From the NCBI GenBank assembly GCA_029938985.1, contig JAOZTW010000141.1, positions 1-6,621 on the forward strand: 6,621 nucleotides of DNA. Reading direction: 5' to 3'. Positions 1-6,250 of this stretch are shown here, in pieces (within the stretch, counting starts at the first letter, position 1; the number at the start of each line of letters is the position of its first letter). Below the pieces are notes generated by a model. That model saw only the letters and a list, made by a program, of their open reading frames with translations. It made no database searches and was not told the origin of the DNA. The translations under genes and the position numbers were made by a program. The stretch is from Bacteroidales bacterium (GTDB lineage Bacteria > Bacteroidota > Bacteroidia > Bacteroidales > JAOZQN01).

Positions 1-1
1 A

Positions 2-394
2 TCAAATTGGAAAGTTGCAGAAGAAAACTGGAAAACATCACAAAAATTTTTTAACGAATTTTTTAAAAAAGACGAAGAAGTCTCAAAAGAAATAAAAGAA
101 ATAATAAAAGAAATAAAAGTGCCCCAGCAAGATTCAAAAGAAGCTAAAAAAATAAAAACAACATTTTTAGACATAATAAAATTAAAAGACTTAGATAATA
201 AATTAAAAGAATTAAAAGAATTAAAAGAATTAAAAGAATTAAAAAAATTAGAAATAATAGACGAAAAACAATTTACTTTTACAGGTGACCAGTTTAAAGA
301 CATTATAGATAATATAATAAAAGAATTAAAGCTTCAACAGTCTATTGTTGCTGGAATGGAAAAAATATTTTCAAAACCACAGGATAACAAATAG
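2..394 (+). CDS. Lys/Glu-rich helical protein of unknown function, 5' partial
   Basis: I do not recognise this protein. The reading frame is open from the left edge to a TAG stop at 392-394, giving the last 130 residues of a longer protein whose start lies outside the window. A GTG at 119 could be taken as a start, but the same frame continues upstream of it with the same Lys/Glu-rich composition, so it is more likely an internal valine. The visible part begins with an aromatic stretch with several Trp and Phe (residues about 3-22 of the fragment). It continues with highly charged KEIKEI-type helix, then a KEL repeat (about residues 67-81), and ends with a less charged segment containing FTFTGDQF. 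No signal peptide, transmembrane segment or catalytic motif is visible. Composition suggests an extended helix or coiled coil. A strong terminator follows, so it is probably the last gene of its transcript. Confidence 0.75.
   Translation, partial: SNWKVAEENWKTSQKFFNEFFKKDEEVSKEIKEIIKEIKVPQQDSKEAKKIKTTFLDIIKLKDLDNKLKELKELKELKELKKLEIIDEKQFTFTGDQFKDIIDNIIKELKLQQSIVAGMEKIFSKPQDNK
201..245 (+). repeat. 9-bp in-frame tandem repeat (KEL repeat)
   Basis: Unit AATTAAAAG occurs in four perfect consecutive copies (201-236). A fifth copy (237-245) differs only at its last base. The unit is a multiple of three, so gain or loss of copies adds or removes Lys-Glu-Leu triplets without breaking the frame. It lies inside the partial CDS that ends at 394. 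Confidence 0.9.
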
Positions 395-610
395 AGCAAT
401 GCAGTATTTTGTAGAATTTTTTTATTGGCATGTTTCACAATTTTAAATTTTAGGCATTTGTGAAACATGCCTTTTTAAAAATACCGCAGTTTACTACTTT
501 AAATTACGATTTTAAAATAATTAAAATAATGCATTAATTTGCATTTATAAAAAAAGTGGCAGTTGTTTATTCGCTTGCTTATTTTAATAACTAAAACAAA
601 TATTAAAACT
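395..610 (+). other. Intergenic region with terminator and presumed promoter
   Basis: This 216-bp AT-rich gap separates the two transcription units. Its left half holds the terminator described separately. The right half (477-610) should contain the promoter and leader of the giant surface gene, because transcription from upstream is likely stopped. I see no clear match to the Bacteroidota -33/-7 promoter pattern, no riboswitch-like structure and no small ORF that I would support. Confidence 0.6.
427..476 (+). terminator. Rho-independent terminator
   Basis: A perfect 14-bp inverted repeat (arms 427-440 and 458-471, GGCATGTTTCACAA and its complement) encloses a 17-nt AT-rich loop. The 3' arm is followed directly by five T residues (472-476). 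It lies 32 bp after the stop of the upstream gene, on the correct strand to end that transcript. The opposite strand has no matching T-run directly after the stem, so it should act in one direction only. It insulates the large downstream gene from upstream transcription. Confidence 0.85.
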
Positions 611-667
611 ATGAAAAAATATATCTTACTATTATCAGCATTACTATTTAGTTTAAATATTCTATCA
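611..667 (+). other. Sec signal peptide of the giant surface protein
   Basis: Residues 1-19 show a basic start (MKK), a hydrophobic core rich in Leu (about 5-15) and a short polar end. The likely cleavage is after Ser19, before Thr-Pro-Val, with small or aliphatic residues at -1 and -3. There is no lipobox cysteine, so this is a signal peptidase I type signal, as expected for a T9SS client. The exact cleavage site is a judgement by eye. Confidence 0.85.
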
Positions 668-3600
668 ACACCCGTAATTACAAATGTGTTAATAGAAACT
701 GGCAGTTATAAAATTGGCGAGCAAATAGTAATTACCATTTTTACCGATGGTGATGATTACACACTCGTATCTGGCACAATAAATACAGGCAACATCACCA
801 ATTTTGAGCCAATAGCTTCAACCAATAACTACCGTGCCATTTATACCGTTCAAGAAACGCAACCCGATATTTCAATAAGCGATGATATTGCCGTTAATAT
901 TACTTTATCAGACGGAGCAACAAGTACTTACGACACCGATTTTCCTTCAGGTAGCGTTACAATTGATGCCACTCGTCCCGTTTTGAGTTTATTAGAAGTT
1001 AGCCATACTACAATAACAGATGAAAATGTTGAAGAAACTTTTACAGTAACCATTGAATTTAATGAAGCCATGCGTGAAAACGATTTTATTTTAACTTTTG
1101 AACCCTCTGTTGGTTCTTTAGAATTTCAAAGTATAAACTGGTCTGATACAAAAAATTGTGAAGTAAATTATGAAATAAAAAATATTCAAAATCAAGAATC
1201 AGGTGTAGATATTAAAGTAACCGCAAAAGATGAAGCCGGCAACTCCTCTACCAAAACGGAAACCAACCTATTTAGTATGGAGATAGAACAACCGTTTGTA
1301 TCACGCTCGGTCGAATTAATAAACGAAGCCCTTGATGGTAGCAACTTTATAGTAACAGTTACATACAATGAAGCCATGAAAGCTGATAGCTATCCAACAA
1401 TAGAATTTTTAGACAATTCCGAAAGTTCTATTGATATAAGTTCAAGCTTAACAAACAAAACTCCCCTTTGGGAAACAACCAAAATTTGTAGCTTTACATA
1501 CACTATTGCCGATGACAATATTACAGAAAAAGATATAATGATAAAAATTAGTGGTGCTAAAAATGCAGACGATGGTGATGGTGATAACCAGATTTTAGAA
1601 AACGCTTTTTCAATAGACACTAAAAAACCAGTAATAACTAATATTAGTGTTGAAAACGACCCTGTTTACGAACAAAATAAAACACAAAAAATAACAATAG
1701 TATATGACGAAGCAATGGATAAAACTCCTTCGGCGGCACCCATTATTGACTTAAGCGACAATACAAACTGGAGTGCACAATACGATGGCGACTGGACTAA
1801 CAGCAAAACCTATGTTTGTTATATAGACCATAATGGCACTCCCGAACAAAATATAAACTACACTATAACAGTACTTGATGCAAGTGGTGCAAAAGATGTG
1901 GCAGGAAATGTGGAGGAAAATCCTAATAACATAGAAATTAGTTTTATTGTAGATACGAAAAAACCTACTATTGTAGAGAACGGTCTTGTTGTAAGTCCAC
2001 AGGCAACTCCACTCTACGATAATGTAAAAACTTTTACTGTTGATATCACTTTTTCTGAACCAATCAATATTTCTACATTTACTAATACTATCAGTTTTGC
2101 TAACATAAGCAACGAGCCAGCAATTAGCCTTGTTAGTTGGAGTGTTGGCAACACAAAATGGTCTGCTACATACACAATAGCCGATGACAACGAAATTACT
2201 ACCGCCTCAATTTCATGTAACAATTATTATGACATAGCAGGCAATGTGCAAACAACAACTACTACCAACAATTTTGATATAGATACTCAAAACCCTACAA
2301 TTGTTAGTATTACCCCTTCTACTACAGTTTTTAATAATACAATAACTGACAACAAATTGTTGATAACCGTTGTTTACAACAAAACAATGGACATTAATAC
2401 TGCACCCGCAATTTTGTTATCAGGTACTCACTGGGGTACTCAAACTGGTGTGGGCTGGAGCCAAACAAATATAACAAACGACAGCTATACCGCTTATTTT
2501 ATACACGATGGTTTTGAAGAAGGATATTTTGAAGAGTGTGCAAGCATTAGTATTGAAAGTGGAGCTACCGACATAGCTGGCAACGCCGATGCCACAGCAA
2601 CTAATACTTGTTTTGACTTGGACACCCAAAAACCAACTTATAATGTTGGTATAAACGGTGGCAATACAATGGTAACTGACAGTGATGTAGCATCACCTGG
2701 TACTTTTTATATTGATATTATTTTTTCGGAACCAATGGATGAGTCCACAGGTGATATTTCAATAGACTTTAATACAGCACTCGAAAATCCTATAGGCAAT
2801 GGCTTTACATTCAATAACAAAGACTGGATTAATTCCACAACCTATAGGTTTACCTACAACCTAACGGATATGGGAGAAGATATTAGGGATATTGATTTTA
2901 TTATTTCAGGAGATGTAAAAGATTTATACGGCAATGGTTTTGAAGAGCAAATATTTACAGACCAGTTTTCAATAGACATGGAAAATCCATCTACACAAGT
3001 AGAATACAGTCATGACATGATTACCGATGATGATATTCCCGGCAATTTTATTATTACTTACACTTTCTCCGAGCCTATGTCAAGCACACCGATTCTAAAT
3101 CCTGTTTTTCCTGTAGAAAATCCAACCAATACAATCACCTCGCCCACAAGTGGTTGGTTAGACGAATTTAAATGTCAATTTACTTATACCATTGCAGACA
3201 ATAATGAACAAATAAGCAATGTGGATATTGTAATTGATGGCTTTAAAGATGTAAATGGTAATGAAATGTCTTTATTTGAAGACGAAAATGCCTTGGATAT
3301 AAATACAGGTAATCCAACTGCTTCTGTTGAAATTGTCCCAGAATTAGTTTCATTAGTCAATCTTAATGGTGCAGAAAACGGCTATGAATTTACTTTAATA
3401 GCTAACTATACAGGTAACTTAGGAGCTTGCAATCCTGATATTTCTTTTGATAATCCCGATATTGCCGAAGTTGCAGGAGGAGAATGGAATGGCAATCAAT
3501 GGACACAGTTGTTTAGCTATAACAACCTAACGCCTATTGAATTAAACGATATTTGTGTAAACATTGAAGGAGTATGCGATGCTTATGGCAATATGCAGCC

Positions 3601-6250
3601 TACACAAACTTGTGTAACAACTTTTAGTTTAGACATTAAACCCCCAAATGGCACACTATCTATTATTACGCCAGATAACAATGTTATTACAGATAATAAC
3701 TTAACTATTACAATACAAATTTTGTATGATGATGAGATGTTGGTTTTGCCAAAACCAGAAATTAGTATAAACAATGACTGGCAAACAATTCCACCAACAG
3801 GGACTTGGCTTAACGCAAGCCTATATGAGGTTAGTTATAATTTTGTTGATGCTGGCGAAGAGTTGTCAAACATATCTTTGTGTCAATACGGAGCAAAAGA
3901 CAATGCTACAAACGAAGAGATTAATTGTGAACCTATTTATTTTAATATAGATACAAAAAATCCATCTGTGTTTTCAATTGATTATTTGGATAGCGAAATT
4001 TCGTTTAACGAAACACAAATAATTTATATTACCTACGATGAAGATATGAGCAACCTTCTAAATCCAAATGTTTTTATTAAAGATATTGCCCAACAAAATT
4101 ATACTGGCTCGTTTGAATGGGGTGGGGGAGAATGGGCAGATTCGAGAACTTATTCAATAACTGCAACACTTATCAACACCGCTTTACCAACTACCCAACT
4201 GTTTGTGCAAACCGCAGATGCTACCGATGTTGTGGGAAATATTGAAAACATAAACTCAACTATAAATACTTCTTTTTACGCAAATGGTAAAAAACCAATA
4301 ATTGTAGAAATAATAAAAAACCCAACTCCAATACTATACGATGATATTGGACCAAATAATTATTTGCTAACATTAATTTTTGACGAGCCAATGAACACCA
4401 CTTTTGGAGAAGAACCAGATATTGAAATTGTGGGTGCTACCGACTACTTAAGCGAATCAACAAAAGAATGGAGCACTGCCGATAACAAAAAACTACGAAT
4501 TACCTACAATGTGTTAAGCTCCGATATAGATAATTCTTTTGATTTAATGGTAAGTGGAGCAAAAAATGCGTTTAATAATCAAATGGAAACAAACACCTAT
4601 GTTGCTACAATTGATATTGATACCGATGTTCCAGAAGTAAGTTTTACGCCATCAAGTAGTTCGGTTGCCATAACCGAAACTATAGTTGTAATTTTTGACC
4701 AATCAGTTTTTAATTTAGATGCCTCCGAAATAGTAAACAACGATTGGCAAAACAACAATATTTTTACCCTAAAATATGACAACGATGCAGGAGAAGATGT
4801 ACAATATACTGTTATTAATTTTGAAGATAATAAAATATTGACAGTAAAGCCAATAAATCAAGAAACAGACATGGATTATTGTGAGGATTATTATGTGGCT
4901 ATTGCACCAAAGATAATGGACATGTCGGGCAATAAAACCGAGCGAGAACATTATTTTAAAACAGAAAGTCAGCCTGCAATAAACGTATCTGATACTGCAA
5001 TTTGCTGGACAGGAGATGCGATAAACAATCCCACTTTTAGTGTTATGGGAACTGTACTTGGAGAAAGCAATACAGAATGGTTTTTTGGACAAACAAGCTT
5101 AAGTAACGAAATAATTTATAAACCTATTTTTACACAAGCTATAGATTATTTTTTGACCGTAACCAACAATTATCATGAATGCACTGTTGCCAACAATTTT
5201 ACTTTTACTATAAACTCATTGCCAAATCCAATGCCTGAAATAGATGGACCAACAGCCCCTTGTGAAAACGGAGCTTTGCTTTATGCAGATGTAAACAATA
5301 ATCAATATTTTGATTATGATTGGAAATTAGACAACAACAGTATTGATAGCCACAACAGTACACATACGGCTCTTGTGGCGGGAGAATATAAAGTAGAGGT
5401 GTTTAATAAAGAGGGCTGTTCAATAACATCGGCAGAACATATTATTGAAAATGTTTTTATAGACAAACCATTAATTAAAACAATGGCAGAAATAAATGGG
5501 CTTGACGAAAAAGTTTGTTCTAATGATTACCTATACTGTGTGCCAAACAAAACCAACACGATATACAAAAAAATAATATGGACTATTGACGGAATAGAAA
5601 AAGCGGCAAGTACAGACGAAATGCAGGTAACAAACCAAGATAAAACTATATTGATAACTATAACAGATGATTATAATTGTGTTTTTGATACCGAACCAAG
5701 AAATATCTCTGATTTATTTTACTATACTGTTACACCTAAAGTAGATTTTAAAAACGGAAGTGAAACTCTTTTACTTGTGTATATTGAAAGCTTAGAAGAT
5801 AATGGTAGCCTGCTGTTAGCAAACCAATATGAATGGTATATAGATTTTAAGAAAGTGCCAGAAGCTACCCACCATTGGTATAGCTTAACCGAGCTTGAAC
5901 AAAACAAGGATTATAGAATATATGCAAAAATAAAATTTGAAGAAGGCGAATGTGAAGTAACCTCTGATACAGCAATTTTTACTGGTGTTGGAGCAAATAC
6001 AAAAAATATAAAATTGTTTCCAAACCCTGCCACTACAATTGTAAATTATAACTTTAATAATGAACAAACGGGCAATGTAGATATACAATTATACAACAGT
6101 ACAGGACAATTAATTAGTACTGAAAGTTTATATAAAAAACACGAAGTACTTGAAGGAAGTTTAGAACTGAACAACTATGTGGCAGGTATTTATATTATTA
6201 AATTTATTATTAATGAAAAAGAATATTATGAAAAAATCTGGATTAAATAA
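611..6250 (+). CDS. Giant T9SS-secreted surface protein with a 12-repeat Ig-like array
   Basis: This 1879-residue protein is predicted to be exported by Sec and then carried across the outer membrane by the type IX secretion system. In order it has a signal peptide (1-19), an N-terminal beta-rich domain (about 20-118), twelve Ig-like repeats (about 119-1455), four PKD/Ig-like modules (about 1456-1796) and a type A sorting domain (1800-1879). No enzyme domain or catalytic motif was seen, so an adhesin, stalk or matrix role is the best inference, not a demonstrated function. I chose the ATG at 611 because it places the Met-Lys-Lys start of a classic signal peptide at the N-terminus. The frame is open upstream to a TTG at 563, which would add 16 residues and bury the signal. 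There is no Shine-Dalgarno motif, but the leader is A-rich, as is usual in Bacteroidota. A terminator lies upstream, and the stop overlaps the next gene by 23 bp, suggesting co-expression. Confidence 0.93.
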   Translation: MKKYILLLSALLFSLNILSTPVITNVLIETGSYKIGEQIVITIFTDGDDYTLVSGTINTGNITNFEPIASTNNYRAIYTVQETQPDISISDDIAVNITLSDGATSTYDTDFPSGSVTIDATRPVLSLLEVSHTTITDENVEETFTVTIEFNEAMRENDFILTFEPSVGSLEFQSINWSDTKNCEVNYEIKNIQNQESGVDIKVTAKDEAGNSSTKTETNLFSMEIEQPFVSRSVELINEALDGSNFIVTVTYNEAMKADSYPTIEFLDNSESSIDISSSLTNKTPLWETTKICSFTYTIADDNITEKDIMIKISGAKNADDGDGDNQILENAFSIDTKKPVITNISVENDPVYEQNKTQKITIVYDEAMDKTPSAAPIIDLSDNTNWSAQYDGDWTNSKTYVCYIDHNGTPEQNINYTITVLDASGAKDVAGNVEENPNNIEISFIVDTKKPTIVENGLVVSPQATPLYDNVKTFTVDITFSEPINISTFTNTISFANISNEPAISLVSWSVGNTKWSATYTIADDNEITTASISCNNYYDIAGNVQTTTTTNNFDIDTQNPTIVSITPSTTVFNNTITDNKLLITVVYNKTMDINTAPAILLSGTHWGTQTGVGWSQTNITNDSYTAYFIHDGFEEGYFEECASISIESGATDIAGNADATATNTCFDLDTQKPTYNVGINGGNTMVTDSDVASPGTFYIDIIFSEPMDESTGDISIDFNTALENPIGNGFTFNNKDWINSTTYRFTYNLTDMGEDIRDIDFIISGDVKDLYGNGFEEQIFTDQFSIDMENPSTQVEYSHDMITDDDIPGNFIITYTFSEPMSSTPILNPVFPVENPTNTITSPTSGWLDEFKCQFTYTIADNNEQISNVDIVIDGFKDVNGNEMSLFEDENALDINTGNPTASVEIVPELVSLVNLNGAENGYEFTLIANYTGNLGACNPDISFDNPDIAEVAGGEWNGNQWTQLFSYNNLTPIELNDICVNIEGVCDAYGNMQPTQTCVTTFSLDIKPPNGTLSIITPDNNVITDNNLTITIQILYDDEMLVLPKPEISINNDWQTIPPTGTWLNASLYEVSYNFVDAGEELSNISLCQYGAKDNATNEEINCEPIYFNIDTKNPSVFSIDYLDSEISFNETQIIYITYDEDMSNLLNPNVFIKDIAQQNYTGSFEWGGGEWADSRTYSITATLINTALPTTQLFVQTADATDVVGNIENINSTINTSFYANGKKPIIVEIIKNPTPILYDDIGPNNYLLTLIFDEPMNTTFGEEPDIEIVGATDYLSESTKEWSTADNKKLRITYNVLSSDIDNSFDLMVSGAKNAFNNQMETNTYVATIDIDTDVPEVSFTPSSSSVAITETIVVIFDQSVFNLDASEIVNNDWQNNNIFTLKYDNDAGEDVQYTVINFEDNKILTVKPINQETDMDYCEDYYVAIAPKIMDMSGNKTEREHYFKTESQPAINVSDTAICWTGDAINNPTFSVMGTVLGESNTEWFFGQTSLSNEIIYKPIFTQAIDYFLTVTNNYHECTVANNFTFTINSLPNPMPEIDGPTAPCENGALLYADVNNNQYFDYDWKLDNNSIDSHNSTHTALVAGEYKVEVFNKEGCSITSAEHIIENVFIDKPLIKTMAEINGLDEKVCSNDYLYCVPNKTNTIYKKIIWTIDGIEKAASTDEMQVTNQDKTILITITDDYNCVFDTEPRNISDLFYYTVTPKVDFKNGSETLLLVYIESLEDNGSLLLANQYEWYIDFKKVPEATHHWYSLTELEQNKDYRIYAKIKFEEGECEVTSDTAIFTGVGANTKNIKLFPNPATTIVNYNFNNEQTGNVDIQLYNSTGQLISTESLYKKHEVLEGSLELNNYVAGIYIIKFIINEKEYYEKIWIK
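668..964 (+). other. N-terminal beta-rich domain of the giant protein
   Basis: Residues 20-118 form a region of about 100 residues, similar in length to the repeats that follow. It carries alternating hydrophobic strands (IVITIF, AVNITL) and ends in the linker IDATRP, which matches the repeat linker. It lacks the [FY]xE[AP]M motif and the phased Trp of the later repeats. It is probably a related or divergent Ig-like fold that caps the array. Confidence 0.55.
965..4618 (+). repeat. Eleven tandem Ig-like protein repeats (about 110 aa each)
   Basis: Residues 119-1336 comprise eleven consecutive units. Each opens with a linker of the form [IVL]DTxxP at residues 119, about 226, 336, 448, 558, 671, 789, 898, 1008, 1114 and 1225. 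Most have an early strand with [FY][SND]E[AP]M (for example FNEAM, YDEAM, FSEPM), a central Trp about 58-68 residues after the linker, a strand ending near YTIADDN, and a late DxxGN turn (for example DVAGN, DIAGN). These signatures resemble bacterial Ig-like families of the Big type found in surface adhesins; the exact family is inferred by eye. The units are divergent in DNA and protein, so this is an old duplication series. Unit 8 (898-1007) is the most degenerate and the most Cys-rich. Confidence 0.85.
4619..4975 (+). other. Twelfth Ig-like domain, Big_5 (SbsA-like) type
   Basis: Residues 1337-1455 start with the usual linker (IDTDVP) but follow a different pattern. An FTPSSSSVAI-type opening is followed by an IVVIFDQSV strand, Trp1379 only about 42 residues after the linker, a KILTVKP strand and a closing DMSGN turn (1437-1441). 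This order matches the SbsA Ig-like domain (Big_5) common at the C-terminal end of Bacteroidota surface proteins. It marks the transition from the repeat array to the C-terminal modules. Family assignment is from motif memory and was not searched. Confidence 0.65.
4976..5998 (+). other. C-terminal block of PKD/Ig-like modules
   Basis: Residues 1456-1796 split into four beta-rich modules of roughly 75-90 residues, starting near 1456, 1542, 1618 and 1707. They carry features typical of PKD-like repeats of Bacteroidota surface proteins: an early Cys (AICW, APCENG, KVCSND), a central W or Y strand (TEWFF, YDWKL, IIWTIDG, YEWYIDF) and a later Cys in a short turn (HECTV, EGCSI, YNCVF, GECEV). The paired cysteines suggest one disulfide per module. 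They likely act as a spacer between the repeat array and the sorting domain. Confidence 0.65.
6008..6247 (+). other. T9SS type A C-terminal sorting domain
   Basis: Residues 1800-1879 match the family layout. An opening LFPNPA is followed by a strand, a central VDIQLYNSTGQLI strand-turn, a later L.NYVAGIYIIKF strand-turn, and a closing strand with basic residues ending in IWIK. In this family the domain directs passage through the outer-membrane translocon and is then removed as the protein is attached to the cell surface or released. Length (80 residues) and terminal position are normal. This is the strongest single functional assignment in the window. Confidence 0.95.

Noticed and set aside
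534..541. TTAATTTG as a Bacteroidota -7 promoter element (consensus TAnnTTTG)
   Set aside because: It has one mismatch at a key position, and no convincing -33 TTG lies at the expected distance. In such AT-rich sequence a near match is expected by chance.
563..610. TTG at 563 as start of the giant gene (16 extra residues)
   Set aside because: It would put a second hydrophobic stretch before the classic MKK signal peptide. TTG is a weak start, and the ATG at 611 explains the N-terminus fully.
965..4618. Recent DNA-level tandem duplication within the repeat array
   Set aside because: The units share protein motifs but no long identical DNA stretches were seen between them, so recent duplication or assembly collapse is not supported.
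4769..5092. Minus-strand open frame of 107 codons
   Set aside because: It lies entirely inside the well-supported giant gene and has no domain features or leader. The other minus-strand frames were rejected for the same reason.
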